Part shown: positions 6,243 through 16,028 of the stretch, in pieces | Position numbering within the stretch: the stretch's first letter is position 1 | Layout: each line of letters starts with the position of its first letter | DNA from: CAZGUH01 sp964529005 | GTDB taxonomy: Bacteria > Actinomycetota > Acidimicrobiia > Acidimicrobiales > Ilumatobacteraceae | NCBI GenBank assembly: GCA_964529005.1 | Contig: CAZGUH010000029.1 | Span: 1 to 51,105, forward strand | DNA length: 51,105 nt | Direction: 5' to 3' | Made by a program: the position numbers and the translations under genes | Notes under the pieces: generated by a model | The model's database searches: none | Told to the model about the DNA's origin: nothing | What the model saw: only the letters and a program-made list of their open reading frames with translations

Positions 6243-6826
6243 GGATCTCCGAAGGCGGCGTAGCCCGAAAGCGGATGTACCCATTCCGCCACTTCAAAAT
6301 AGGCTGTCCATACCCCCGACGTGACGACCCCCACCATGGGATAGAGCGCCACCGATGGCGTGAACGCGAACGGCGCGTCGATGAGCGATCCATTCTTACG
6401 GTACTGCATGACCCCCGTGTCGAAGTCGACAGCGACACCAAGCACATCTCCGTCCGTGAAGTTGACGCCGATGTTGGTGAAGACCCCGCCGTGCCACCGG
6501 TATCCCGGCGACAAGGCCTGCCATGACCATCCGGTGGTACCGTCTCCAACGGGATGCACCAGCGACGTGTCCGAAAACCCCACGCCGATGTTCATGTATC
6601 CGTTGGCCGGCTTGGTCACGCACAGGCACTCGAAGTACCGAAGTCCGCTGATGCTGGACTTGAACGATCTTGCGTTTCGCCACGCGACGGTCGGATCCGT
6701 GCCCGTGACCGTAAGGTCGCCATCAGTAAGGGTGATTCCCGTGCCGACGTCGGCCGGATTCCAGGTATAGGGCGTCGGTGGGATAGGTGGCGCCGACGCA
6801 GCATATCGGTACGCATCAATGATCAC
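6239..6826 (-). CDS. SPRY-domain virion protein (195 aa)
   Basis: Residues about 55-190 carry the SPRY/B30.2 pattern: GLRYFECLC, MNIGVGFSD, a GYRWHGG block, GDVLGVAVDFDTG and MQYRKNGSLI. Phage SPRY domains occur on tail-associated adhesins. It sits between the collar/fibre-like gene and the lysis genes, ATGA-coupled on both sides. Probable receptor- or surface-binding accessory tail protein. Confidence 0.75.
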   Translation of the reverse strand: MIIDAYRYAASAPPIPPTPYTWNPADVGTGITLTDGDLTVTGTDPTVAWRNARSFKSSISGLRYFECLCVTKPANGYMNIGVGFSDTSLVHPVGDGTTGWSWQALSPGYRWHGGVFTNIGVNFTDGDVLGVAVDFDTGVMQYRKNGSLIDAPFAFTPSVALYPMVGVVTSGVWTAYFEVAEWVHPLSGYAAFGDP

Positions 6827-7566
6827 GCGTACACTCCAATGAGGGTCACGATGAGCCCGCGCGGAAGAATCGAGCCACTACCCACCCCATCGATGTCGAT
6901 CGTGATCTCGTCGTCGTCGGCTAGGTCGTCATCACTGACGACGGCAGCGGATGACGCGGTCTCGGACGTCTTCTCTCCCGCATCGATGGTCAGCTTGGTC
7001 GACAGGATGGTGCTGCCGTTCTTGTTGATGTCGACGGTGACGACGCCAGAGCTTCCAGCACGTAGCAAGGAGCTCCGCACCTCTGTGAGCGTCATTGCGT
7101 ACGGCATCCGGAAGTAGGCTTTGCTGGTGCCTGCTTCGAGGTCTGTCATCAGGTCTGAGCAGGCGACCTGGATGACTACCGAGCCCGCCCCCGTGGTCGC
7201 GCTCCCCTGTCCGGTCCGATGATCGGTCCACGACGTAGCGCTGTTTGCCCCGGTGATGACCGTGTACAGAGGAATGCGCCCGTTCGTGAAAGCGCTCTGA
7301 TTGACGCTGACCGCACCGGCGGTAGTCGCCTCGACGTAGTTGGTGGCGCTTGCCGCCAGCGTGACCGTGCCATTTGCGATCGGTGTCGGCGTCCCGGCGA
7401 CATCCAAGACCCCGCCGAGGTAACCCCACGTGAGTCCGGAAGTCGTAGCGAAGTTGCGCCCGAACAGCATCGCCGGCGAAGCCGCGTCAAGGAGCGCATT
7501 GATGATGACATCCGGCTGTGCCTGCTGCGTCGCAAGCTGCGGAACGTGTGTGGCGGAACTGGCCAT
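6823..7566 (-). CDS. Tail fibre/tail accessory protein (247 aa)
   Basis: The N-terminal half contains a segment (VSVNQSAFTNGRIPLYTV ... SWTDHRTG) recurrent in phage tail-fibre proteins. The C-terminal half (RMPYAMTLTEVRSSLLRAG ... STKLTIDAGEKTS) matches a beta-sandwich often found at the end of phage receptor-binding proteins. It lies just downstream of the tail tip gene, as host-range genes usually do. Family by recollection; no fold search done. Confidence 0.7.
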   Translation of the reverse strand: MASSATHVPQLATQQAQPDVIINALLDAASPAMLFGRNFATTSGLTWGYLGGVLDVAGTPTPIANGTVTLAASATNYVEATTAGAVSVNQSAFTNGRIPLYTVITGANSATSWTDHRTGQGSATTGAGSVVIQVACSDLMTDLEAGTSKAYFRMPYAMTLTEVRSSLLRAGSSGVVTVDINKNGSTILSTKLTIDAGEKTSETASSAAVVSDDDLADDDEITIDIDGVGSGSILPRGLIVTLIGVYA

Positions 7567-7578
7567 AGTGTGTCCTGT

Positions 7579-10500
7579 TCAGGCTGTGGCTGCGAGCGCA
7601 ACCAGGTAGGCGTTCTCACCGGCGTCAGGACCGGGACTGTTGTAGCCTTCGTTCGTCCATGCCGCGAACGCAAAGAAGTCTCCGCCGAAGAAGCGAATGA
7701 TGATCTGCGGTTGCATGCGGGTGTACCAATTGATCGACGCGACGGCCGGGACGCTCAGGTAGTACCAGGCCAACTGCCGGTCCCGTGCATTGCCCGCAAG
7801 CAAGCTGCCGAAGTTGGTCATGTGATTCTCGTCGGTCGTTCCCTCCGACGGTGGCGTGCTCTGGTTGTACGGTGGCACGGGGTTCAGCGGAGCGTCAATG
7901 GTGGACCCGCTGCCAGGAATCGCCGCAACCGCTTCGTAGCCCAGTTCGTAGGTACCGAGCTGACCGACGCTGACGTAGACGGTTTGCTGCGGCGCGCCGA
8001 AGTCCGTCGTCTGCATCGCCGCGGTGTATTGGTAGGACGGTGCCGTGAGGCCCGTGACAACACGCGCTACCAACGTCCTGGCGGCGTTCCAGATCTGCAA
8101 CACATAGCGCTCGCTGCTTTCGCCAAGCGGCGCCTCGCCGGTCCCCGGCCACGGCGTACGTAGGCGGGAGCGCCGTGTCCAGTGGATGTTGACGTTGTTG
8201 CTGCCGTCCATACCGCCGCCAACGTGCACCGGCGCCAGCGGCTTCATGCGGATACCGAGGGCGGTGACCGTCATCGTCTGCGCACTGGCTAGCGGCTGGC
8301 CGAGCGTGACGGCCCGGTAGTAGCGTGTGACGTTGAGTTCGCTCCCAGACAGGGGTATGTCGAGCGCCGGGAGCTGACAGAAGCGCTCGCCCACGACGTG
8401 CGTTCCCATCGCCCACTCGGTTCCGTAGCGGCCGCGCAGCAGGCCCGACAGTCGGTAGCGTTGGCCACTCAGCAGCGTCGCGTTCTTGACCCCGACGATC
8501 TCGCTGCCGATGACACAGCGGTTGGCACCGTTGATGACCTGATCGGCTGAGGCACTGGACATGCCGGCGCTACCGGGCACAAGCTCGACGTCCAAGATAT
8601 TGCCCTCGTCGAAGAACATCCCGCCGGTATAGTTCCCCAGCGCCGTGCTCGTGATCCCGATGACACCGGCGTCCTGTGTAGAGCCGACCTGAACGTAGTC
8701 GACATCGTTGCTGGACTTGTAGAGCGTCGCGCCGCGCCAGCGGTCGGAGTCGGCGCCAGCGGCCAACGCATAAAGGCCCGGCTGCGCATCGGCGTCGGCG
8801 ATCAGCGGCAGGTCCATGATCATCGCCAGCGACACCTGGTTGACAGCCGGGGCCGGCTGCGGGACGAATCCGATCTGAGCCGCCCCCACCGCGCCGGCCA
8901 CGTACAGTTTCGGATGATTCGACACGGCGTCGAACTTGATGGTGCCGACCGGCGACTCGTCCTTGTGCGTCAGCCGGATCTGGCGTCCACCGGCTACGAT
9001 GACATCCGTCGGCTCGAGGTCGATATGCTTCCTGGCCAGATGCAACGTGAAGCGGTCGCGCCCGATATGCCGATCGAACAGCAGCGTCTGCGCGATCTGC
9101 TTTGCGCGCGTGCCAGTCATCGCGATCGCAAGATCGATCGTCTCGGCGCGCTCGCTGGCCGTGATCTGGCGCTCGTCATACTGCGAGCCCTGCTGATAGT
9201 CGGTGTCCTTGTCGACGTAGTTGATGGTGATGACGCGCGGTAGCTCGACCTCCTGCGTTCGCGTCAACGCCAGCTTAGCCGGCAATTCGGCGGCCCCGTA
9301 CTCGGCCGCCCGCAGGTCATCGTCGTCGATCGTGCGCACAGGCGGCCTGCCACGCTTCACGAACTTGATGACGTCTCCGGACTCCACACCATCAAATAGG
9401 TACGCGTTCTGCAACTGCCCGATCGCGCCTCGGGCGGCCCCCTGCTGCGATAGAAAGTATCCGTCTACATAGTCGTTAGCCAGGTCCGCAACATCGATCT
9501 CGAAGGGCTGTAAGCCTGCGCGCAAGCAAATATCGGATACCACTGACGCGAGCGAGGGACCATTCGTCCCGTAAACGGGGTAGCGCGAACAGACCGCAAT
9601 GTCGTCGGCCGCCACGACTCCGCAGAAGCCCTCCGCAATCACGTACACGGAGATGCGGCAGAAGGTGTCCTCCGTGAATTGGCATTGCCCGCCGACATCA
9701 TTGAACACCAGAACGTTGCTATCGGTGATCCGATAGGTCTTGAATACCCGGGAGCCGGCGCCATCGGCGTACCAGATCCATTCCTGATTGTTCTCGGCCA
9801 TGCCGGCCACGAAGCCCGCATAGGTGCTATGGGCGCCGCTCCCGTAGCAGAGTCCGATCGCGTTCCCCGGCGTGCTTACAGTGCCGCTATCCACCACGAT
9901 GCCATCGCGCAGTCTGTACCACTTGTCGATGACATAGCTTGCGTAGGTGGGCGAGGTAAGGATGTACAGATCCTTCTTGTCCTGCGAGATGATGACGGCG
10001 ATGGCGTGCTCGCCGTCCGGGATGCCGCCGTTGCTGGCGATCTCGAGATCGCACAGCACATTGGCATCGTCACCACTGTTGTAGACGTTGCCTGAGCAAA
10101 CGGCCGGGTTCCGATTCAGCGTTGCCTGAGTCTCGTTCGTTGCGAACTGCGGGTTCGCGTAGATCTTGTGAAGCTCACCGTGGATCAGATACTCACCGCA
10201 GTATTCGTAGTACCAGCCAATCACGTAGGGGCTGGCAACAAGGTAGATGGCGATGTCGGGCAACCCTCCGCTGCCGGGGTAGTTGGTCGGACCCGAATAG
10301 CCGAGGCTGCTATCGTCATAGTCGTGGCCCGCGGGACTGCCGCCGCGATCCTTGACGACGATCTTCCCTTCGGCGTGCGTCTCCCACTTGTTGATCCACG
10401 GCCATCCGCTGCCGTGTTGCGGTGACCCATTGAGCCATTCGCGTTCCGGAATGTCATCGCGCCTTCGGGTGATGTGCAGCGCGACGTCCTCGGCGGCGAC

Positions 10501-11085
10501 CGTTGTGACCTCAAAGGTCAACTGGGGAATCCGGTTCCCATAGTCGGCAAGCGGCAAGTCCTCGACCATGATGTAGGCGTATCCCCGGTACGCTGGGACG
10601 TTGCCCGCGCCCAACTCCGCCTCCATGCGGGGATCGGGTCCCTGGTCGGCCGTCCCTCGATACAGCGTGAACGGCATCGCCTGCTCGGACTGGTAGGTCG
10701 TGGTGTCGTGCACCAGACGGGAGTCCGCCCAGACTCGGGTGACGGCAACCACCGGCCCCTCGCAGATCAGCACCGCAAAGCTGGCGGTGTAGCTGTAGGT
10801 CGTGACTTCCGGACCCCCTTTGCCATCGCTGGTTTCGCTATGCTCGACCAGGTCGGTCGAGAAGATCACATTCCCGGCGACACGTGTCGTCCCGTAGATG
10901 ATGGGAATGAACCAGCCGTACTGCGAGGACTGCACCTTGAGATCGGTAAGGCGCGGCCCCTCCACTTTCTGTGGATCGATCAGGTTCCCGATCGCCGAGC
11001 CGACGGCCCAACCGATCGACGCTCCTAGCGGCCCGAAGAACGAGCCAACGATGGAGCCTGCTGCGCCGAGAACGAGCGATGCCAT
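7579..11085 (-). CDS. Tail tip / host-specificity protein, lambda J-like (1168 aa)
   Basis: Large central tail-tip protein. The N-terminus (MASLVLGAAGSIVGSFFGP) with Gly/Ala-rich amphipathic helices, then IPIIYGTTRVAGNVIFS, and a long beta-rich body are typical of J-like and gene-transfer-agent tip proteins. C-terminal part has fibronectin-like segments (SERYVLQIWNAARTLVARV) and varies most between phages. It follows the NlpC/P60 gene, as in lambda K-J order, and overlaps it by one base. Confidence 0.85.
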   Translation of the reverse strand: MASLVLGAAGSIVGSFFGPLGASIGWAVGSAIGNLIDPQKVEGPRLTDLKVQSSQYGWFIPIIYGTTRVAGNVIFSTDLVEHSETSDGKGGPEVTTYSYTASFAVLICEGPVVAVTRVWADSRLVHDTTTYQSEQAMPFTLYRGTADQGPDPRMEAELGAGNVPAYRGYAYIMVEDLPLADYGNRIPQLTFEVTTVAAEDVALHITRRRDDIPEREWLNGSPQHGSGWPWINKWETHAEGKIVVKDRGGSPAGHDYDDSSLGYSGPTNYPGSGGLPDIAIYLVASPYVIGWYYEYCGEYLIHGELHKIYANPQFATNETQATLNRNPAVCSGNVYNSGDDANVLCDLEIASNGGIPDGEHAIAVIISQDKKDLYILTSPTYASYVIDKWYRLRDGIVVDSGTVSTPGNAIGLCYGSGAHSTYAGFVAGMAENNQEWIWYADGAGSRVFKTYRITDSNVLVFNDVGGQCQFTEDTFCRISVYVIAEGFCGVVAADDIAVCSRYPVYGTNGPSLASVVSDICLRAGLQPFEIDVADLANDYVDGYFLSQQGAARGAIGQLQNAYLFDGVESGDVIKFVKRGRPPVRTIDDDDLRAAEYGAAELPAKLALTRTQEVELPRVITINYVDKDTDYQQGSQYDERQITASERAETIDLAIAMTGTRAKQIAQTLLFDRHIGRDRFTLHLARKHIDLEPTDVIVAGGRQIRLTHKDESPVGTIKFDAVSNHPKLYVAGAVGAAQIGFVPQPAPAVNQVSLAMIMDLPLIADADAQPGLYALAAGADSDRWRGATLYKSSNDVDYVQVGSTQDAGVIGITSTALGNYTGGMFFDEGNILDVELVPGSAGMSSASADQVINGANRCVIGSEIVGVKNATLLSGQRYRLSGLLRGRYGTEWAMGTHVVGERFCQLPALDIPLSGSELNVTRYYRAVTLGQPLASAQTMTVTALGIRMKPLAPVHVGGGMDGSNNVNIHWTRRSRLRTPWPGTGEAPLGESSERYVLQIWNAARTLVARVVTGLTAPSYQYTAAMQTTDFGAPQQTVYVSVGQLGTYELGYEAVAAIPGSGSTIDAPLNPVPPYNQSTPPSEGTTDENHMTNFGSLLAGNARDRQLAWYYLSVPAVASINWYTRMQPQIIIRFFGGDFFAFAAWTNEGYNSPGPDAGENAYLVALAATA

Positions 11086-11501
11086 CAGCAGCGGAACCGA
11101 TAGGCCCGGTACGGCCAGTTGGCATTGACGCGGGCTTCACAGACGCGACCCACTTGCGCAAGGGCGTGAATCACGTACAGCGGGTCCGTCCGCGAGACGA
11201 TGCCGAAGTGCTGGGGTCCGGCCCCGAATTTCATGATCAGGACGTCGCCGGTTGCGGCTTCGTGCAGCGGGACCCGGTCCATGAGCAATTCGCATCCGGC
11301 AAGCAACACACGTGGATCTGGTTGGCGTCCGTAGTTATGGAAGCGCGGCGTATTCCGCCACGCTTCGGCACCAGAGATCCCACAGACGACGGCTACCTGC
11401 CCGACCAGTCCGATGCAGTCCACTCCGACGCCCTTGACCCGTCCCTGATGCCGGAACGGCGTCCCTATCCAAGACCGGGCTTCCTCAACCACAGTGATCA
11501 C
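11085..11501 (-). CDS. NlpC/P60 peptidase, tail assembly protein (138 aa)
   Basis: Cys peptidase of the NlpC/P60 family with visible catalytic set: Cys29 in VDCIGL, His98 in QHFGIV and a third polar residue at His112 (VIHAL). Such proteins sit in the tail tip of lambda-like phages (gpK) and can cut peptidoglycan peptides during DNA entry. GTG start coupled to the previous stop (GTGA). Confidence 0.9.
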   Translation of the reverse strand: MITVVEEARSWIGTPFRHQGRVKGVGVDCIGLVGQVAVVCGISGAEAWRNTPRFHNYGRQPDPRVLLAGCELLMDRVPLHEAATGDVLIMKFGAGPQHFGIVSRTDPLYVIHALAQVGRVCEARVNANWPYRAYRFRC

Positions 11502-12631
11502 GCCCGCCTCCCGACCTGCAGCATCTTGTCGTTACCAGGAAGATGGGGGAAACCGCGGAAGTTCAGTTGGTTCGAGTAACGGTCGCGGCAGGTCGCGAAC
11601 TGCTTGTCGCACCCCGCGATCAGGATGTATTCGTCTCCGACTTGCGGCGTGAACGGCAGCGGCAACGCAAGCGTGATCTGCCCCTCGCTGTAGCTGCGCA
11701 CCTCCATGTGATAGCCGGCGTTGTCGCCCGTGGTGAACTCGATCACGCCATGCTCAAAGTAGCCGGACTCCGTGCCAAGCGGCGTGACGAGCCCCCCCGA
11801 GGTATAGGGCGGGAAGTCTGTCGTATCGACGATCAAATCGATGTTGGAGTAGGGGTCCCCAGGCAGAACATCACGCGCGATCCATGTCGCATTGAGAGCA
11901 ACCGGTCCAGCGATCCCAGTGACAGCCACGGGATCGCCGTTGCGGATGGGGAAGTTGCCGCCGGGGCTGTCGACCGTGACGCGGGCCAGTGTGCCGCCAA
12001 GGAGAATGGCATTGATCGAGAAGCCGCCACCCGGCCCCGGTTCGGTCCGCCCGTTGTCGTAGAGCGTGATGCCATCTTCGTTGACACCGGTCAGCGTCCC
12101 CGTGACTGTATGTGGGTACAGGTCGACGCCACATCGCGCGTCACCGAAAACGGCCCGGCACGCAGGCCCCGTCAGCTCGCCGATATTGCGGGTCAACGCT
12201 TGCATTAAGCCGTCTAGCTCGGCCCGGAAGACGCCGCGGTCTGTCGACACCTCGCCTAGCGTGCCCACGCGCAGGATGTGCTTGCCCTGCGACAGGTCCG
12301 ACCAGTTGACTTGGAAGATCTCGTAGCGCGCGAAGTCCCACTTGCCGGTGCGCAGGTCTTCTTCGGTGATCGACGGCGACACCAGCATGCCCTGGACCTC
12401 GCCGGGATCCACATTCAGCGCATCCGAGGTGACGATGTTGGAGGCCGTGTAGCCGGTCGCCGCCTCGTAGGTCTCCACCACCGTCGGCGAGCCCACCTCA
12501 ATATGAATCGGCTGGTCGTGGTCGGTGAAGCGGTGCGTGCTTCCATCGCGCAGCGTGACCTTCCAGCACGTCGCCAGCCGGTGATACGGCTGCGCGTAGT
12601 GGTTCTTCAGCGCGATCGGGATCGTCCTCAC
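11498..12631 (-). CDS. DUF2163 / BR0599-family tail protein (377 aa)
   Basis: GTG start at 12631 overlaps the upstream stop (GTGA). The C-terminal region has the conserved cysteine-rich blocks of the phage BR0599 family: CRAVFGDARCGVD in the middle and GCDKQFATCRDRY ... NFRGFPHLPGND near the end. Members lie between the DUF2460 gene and the NlpC/P60 gene in GTA-like tails, exactly as here, and form part of the distal tail hub. Confidence 0.85.
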   Translation of the reverse strand: MRTIPIALKNHYAQPYHRLATCWKVTLRDGSTHRFTDHDQPIHIEVGSPTVVETYEAATGYTASNIVTSDALNVDPGEVQGMLVSPSITEEDLRTGKWDFARYEIFQVNWSDLSQGKHILRVGTLGEVSTDRGVFRAELDGLMQALTRNIGELTGPACRAVFGDARCGVDLYPHTVTGTLTGVNEDGITLYDNGRTEPGPGGGFSINAILLGGTLARVTVDSPGGNFPIRNGDPVAVTGIAGPVALNATWIARDVLPGDPYSNIDLIVDTTDFPPYTSGGLVTPLGTESGYFEHGVIEFTTGDNAGYHMEVRSYSEGQITLALPLPFTPQVGDEYILIAGCDKQFATCRDRYSNQLNFRGFPHLPGNDKMLQVGRRA

Positions 12632-13224
12632 ACCCGAATCTCCACGAGTGGGATCGAGTCCCAGGTCACCAGGAGCTCGCCGTCGCTGGCCCTGGTAACC
12701 GTAGTGGCGACCATCTGATCGGTGTCGAACCGGCAAGGCACGTCGAACTCGCAGGCAAACGTCGTTGGCGTGCCGCTGGCGACGGTCACGATGCCGGTCT
12801 GCAGGTCGACCGTTGCCCCGGTGCCACCGGTCACGGTGACCGTGCCGGACACGATCTTCTGAAGCTTGCGCAGGTAATTCTCGCTGCCCCCGAGGTCGTA
12901 CCGCTTCCACATCTGGAAGGTGGTCGGGGTCAACTGCGTGAAGACGCCGTCGACATTGGCGGTGCACCTGTAATCGAGATGGTCTTTGAAGCGGAATCCG
13001 TTGGCGCGACCTGCGGCAAGCCTGAAGAATTTCTGCAACGGCTTGTATTCGGCCGGGCGGCGAGCCGCATGCGACACCTCCCACCGTCCCAGTTCCAGCG
13101 AGCGGACCTGATTGCGATACTCCGTGCCGCCCTGCACGACGACGATATCGGTCATGAAACCGGGGCCGCCGCTGGCACCGAATGCCACGCAGTCAGGAAA
13201 GCGGGGAGACTCAAGGAAGCTCAT
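12628..13224 (-). CDS. DUF2460 distal tail protein (198 aa)
   Basis: Start ATG at 13224 (MSFLESPRFPD) overlapping the tape-measure stop. FPDCVAFGASGGPGF, WEVSHAARRPAEYKPL and FRFKDHLDY are hallmarks of the DUF2460 (TIGR02217) family, the distal tail protein of GTA-type tails. Order tape measure - DUF2460 - DUF2163 - NlpC/P60 - tip matches the family context. Confidence 0.9.
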   Translation of the reverse strand: MSFLESPRFPDCVAFGASGGPGFMTDIVVVQGGTEYRNQVRSLELGRWEVSHAARRPAEYKPLQKFFRLAAGRANGFRFKDHLDYRCTANVDGVFTQLTPTTFQMWKRYDLGGSENYLRKLQKIVSGTVTVTGGTGATVDLQTGIVTVASGTPTTFACEFDVPCRFDTDQMVATTVTRASDGELLVTWDSIPLVEIRV

Positions 13225-15671
13225 CCGTGCCGTCCCGTGTGCCGGCGCAACTGCACCGCGAGTTCCATCGCCACCTGCGCCGCACTGCGACGATCCGTGC
13301 CGGCCGGCATCGTGATGTTGATGTTCTGGATCATGTCGCCGCGGGTGTTGAAGTTGCGGATCTCGTGATTCGGGATCACCTGCGCGCCGCGCGGAAGGTT
13401 CACCAGCTCCGGGCCGCGCTCGCCGACAAGGGCCAGGCCGCCGGGGGCGAAGTTGGTGCCATTGGCGAAGCCGAACAGCGAGCCGAAGCCGAAGCCGCCA
13501 CCCCCGCCCCCGAACAGCGATGCAAACCATCCACCAATGCCCCCCGTGCCCCCCGAGGGGCCGAATAGCGATTCGGCAATCTTCTGCGCGGCGATCCGAT
13601 TGATCTGCTTCACGATGTCGTCGGCCATGTCCTTGAAGGCGTCCTTGACCGACTTCGTGCCCTCGATCAGCGCCGTGAAGTTGTCGACGAAGCTACTATT
13701 GATCGTGTCGTTGATCGCGGCCGCGTCGTTGGCCCAGCGCATCTGGGTATCGATGGCCGCCACCAGCGCCTCGGCGGTGTCGTAAAGCGTGTTGATGCGA
13801 GCACGCTCGGCCTCGTCCAGCACATCGACTAGGGCGGCAGCCCGCTCAAGGTTGACGTTGTAGATTCCCTGCTCTTTAGCCGTAAGGCCGATGACGCCCA
13901 ACTGTGCTTGCAGGTTGGCGACTAGCCGCTTGCCGGACTCGACACCACGCTTGGCGGCATCGAAAGCCTTCTGACGTGCAACGTTGTTGGCGGCCAGTGC
14001 TGCCGCTTCGTCGTAGTAGCCGGTTATGAAGCGCTGGATGTTGGCGTCGCCGGTCTCACGAAGCGCGCGTTCCTTCTCCAGGTTGATCAGATACGCAACC
14101 CTGGCCTCGTCCGATAGGCCAATCGCCCCGGCCTCTTCCTGCGCTCGCGACAGCATCTCGGCAGCGCTCTTGACGAGATCGCGCTCTGATTCGAGCCGCT
14201 TCTCGTAAGCTCTAGTTATCTCATCCTGTTCGCGACGCAACTTGCCGTCGGCGTTCAAGATCGTGTCGATGAAGCGCGCGCGTTCGGCGGTCGTGAGATT
14301 CAGGCGCCTGGCAGCTTCATCGAGGCGCTCCAAGTCGGCAATGGTTCTGTCGTCTAGGCCGATCTGCTCACCCAGGCTCTTTCGACCGAGGCTGTCTACA
14401 AAGTCTCGTAACTGCTCGAGCTCGCGCATCGCCTTGTCGATGCCGCTGCCGCCCGGAGGGAACGTCAGTTTCGGCAGACTCGGCAGCTTCGGCCCACCGG
14501 GGCCGAACTTGTCCAGCCGGGCATCGCTGAACGTAGTGACGGGAATCTGGCGGGCCGCACTGAACTCCGCGCGCAGGGCCTCGCTGACCGTGGCCGCGTT
14601 CTTGCGCACCAAGTCTATGTATCGCTGGTCCGCCTGTTCCCGGATCCGGTTGCGAGCTTCCAGCGCGTCGCGGAGATCCTTCTCCGCCGCGGCCGCCTCT
14701 TCAGGACTGAAGCCAAGCGTGCCGGTCAGCTTGTTGCTCGGTGCATTCGTCCTCTTGAGGAGGACGTCGACCTCCGCCGCCACTGTCTCGAACGACCCCA
14801 CGACTGCCCGAGCAGCGCGCGCGGTGAAGATCAACGACTCCGCCAGCGTGGCAATCGCAATCGCGCCATCTGCGGCCCACGCGCGGACCTCCTGCTGCAC
14901 CATCTCCTTCGTAGCGTTCTGCAGGCCGAGCGCCTCAACCACCGCATCCTTCAGCCCACGGCCCAGGGTGGTGAGTGCAGGAATAGCCTCGGTGGCAGCC
15001 GCCTGCGCGAATTGCCGCACCTGAGCCACCAGCTTCGCTTGCGAGTCCGCGTACTCGTCAGCCGCCTTGATCTGCGCCTGCGTCAGGATGACTTGCCGGC
15101 CGCCCTCCTGGCCGAGCTCGCGGAGGAATGGCAACAGCTGGGCACCGCTGCGCCCAAACAGCGCCACCGCCACGGCGGTCTTCTCGGCGCCATCACGGAA
15201 GCCCGCCAGCGCCTTGGCGACGGACTCAAGCTGATCCACCGGCGACAGACGCTTGAACTCCTCGATCGGCAGGTTCAGGGCCTGCAGCGCCCGCTGCGCG
15301 CTCTCGGACTCTTTATCGAGCCCGGCGATCCCCTTGGTGAGCCGGATCGTCGCCTGCTCGATCGTCTCCATCGACGTGCCGGCCGTACCAGCCGCTACGC
15401 CAAGAGACGCCACCGCTTCGGCGCTGTCGCCGATGCGCTCGCTGATGTCCTGAAAGTCAGCAGCCGACTTGATGATCTGATCGAAAGCGATGGCTGCCGC
15501 AGAGAGACCGGCGCCTAGCGCCGCGCCAAAGCGCGCCGCGAACTTCTCGGCCTGCTCCAGGTCCTTTGCAATCTTCTGCGCGGCCCGGCGGGCGTCAGCC
15601 TCGGACTTCGTCAGGCCCTTCGTGAAGTCGGCTGCATCGAGCCCAAGCTTGACGACAAGCTGCCCCAGCAT
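13221..15671 (-). CDS. Tape measure protein (816 aa)
   Basis: Long, alpha-helical, Ala/Gln/Lys/Glu-rich protein located directly after the tail chaperone frames. N-terminus VVKLGLDAADFTKGL is typical of tape measures. The centre contains heptad-rich coiled coil, and the C-terminus a Gly/Phe-rich patch followed by GERGPELVNLPRGAQVIPN, a common tape-measure ending. It sets tail length; 816 aa predicts a tail of medium length. Confidence 0.9.
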   Translation of the reverse strand: MLGQLVVKLGLDAADFTKGLTKSEADARRAAQKIAKDLEQAEKFAARFGAALGAGLSAAAIAFDQIIKSAADFQDISERIGDSAEAVASLGVAAGTAGTSMETIEQATIRLTKGIAGLDKESESAQRALQALNLPIEEFKRLSPVDQLESVAKALAGFRDGAEKTAVAVALFGRSGAQLLPFLRELGQEGGRQVILTQAQIKAADEYADSQAKLVAQVRQFAQAAATEAIPALTTLGRGLKDAVVEALGLQNATKEMVQQEVRAWAADGAIAIATLAESLIFTARAARAVVGSFETVAAEVDVLLKRTNAPSNKLTGTLGFSPEEAAAAEKDLRDALEARNRIREQADQRYIDLVRKNAATVSEALRAEFSAARQIPVTTFSDARLDKFGPGGPKLPSLPKLTFPPGGSGIDKAMRELEQLRDFVDSLGRKSLGEQIGLDDRTIADLERLDEAARRLNLTTAERARFIDTILNADGKLRREQDEITRAYEKRLESERDLVKSAAEMLSRAQEEAGAIGLSDEARVAYLINLEKERALRETGDANIQRFITGYYDEAAALAANNVARQKAFDAAKRGVESGKRLVANLQAQLGVIGLTAKEQGIYNVNLERAAALVDVLDEAERARINTLYDTAEALVAAIDTQMRWANDAAAINDTINSSFVDNFTALIEGTKSVKDAFKDMADDIVKQINRIAAQKIAESLFGPSGGTGGIGGWFASLFGGGGGGFGFGSLFGFANGTNFAPGGLALVGERGPELVNLPRGAQVIPNHEIRNFNTRGDMIQNINITMPAGTDRRSAAQVAMELAVQLRRHTGRHG

Positions 15672-15674
15672 CGC

Positions 15675-15998
15675 CTATCCCTTCTTGCGCTTACCGAGCA
15701 CGTACACGCCGCGCCCGGCCACCGCAGCAATTCCAGCACGCTGCTGCTGTGCCGCGTCTTCGTGGTCGACCTTCGGTTCAGGCTTAGGTGTCATGTCGAC
15801 AAGGAACTCCGACAGGGACGCCTTGCTCCCGCTCATGACCGAAGCGATCACCTGCCCGAGCTGTGCGAGGTGCCACTCGATGCGCCGCGTCGGGAACCGC
15901 TGCTCGCGCCCGTACCGCGCCCACAGCGCAAGCTCCCGCTCGGTCATTGTCGCCGCCAGCTCAGCCACCGTCCGCCCCATGTGAAGCGCCAAGTCCAT
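15675..15998 (-). CDS. Tail assembly chaperone T frame (lambda gpT-like)
   Basis: Downstream half of the tail chaperone pair, 107 aa from the first ATG. It has the pattern TVAELAATMTERELALWARY of minor tail protein T/DUF4035. The ATG lies in a predicted hairpin loop and has no ribosome site. However, the frame is open upstream up to the slippery GGGAAAC at 16022-16028. A -1 shift there would yield a 220-aa GT fusion (105 aa of G, 8 linking residues LTPRQVLI, then this part). It is therefore probably made only as gpGT. Confidence 0.85.
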   Translation of the reverse strand: MDLALHMGRTVAELAATMTERELALWARYGREQRFPTRRIEWHLAQLGQVIASVMSGSKASLSEFLVDMTPKPEPKVDHEDAAQQQRAGIAAVAGRGVYVLGKRKKG

Positions 15999-16028
15999 GA
16001 TCAGGACTTGACGCGGCGTCAGTTTCCC
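15991..16028 (-). promoter_or_regulatory. Programmed -1 ribosomal frameshift site with downstream hairpin
   Basis: Heptamer GGGAAAC (16028-16022) in the required phase (GC G GGA AAC), immediately before the TGA stop of the G frame. It differs from lambda's GGGAAAG only at the last base. 12 nt downstream is a hairpin with perfect 6-bp arms AAGTCC (16009-16004) and GGACTT (15996-15991) and a 7-nt loop that contains the ATG of the T frame. Confidence 0.85.

Noticed and set aside
7219..11579. Plus-strand frames opposite the tail tip gene
   Set aside because: No recognisable domains and no start signals; the minus-strand gene is continuous.
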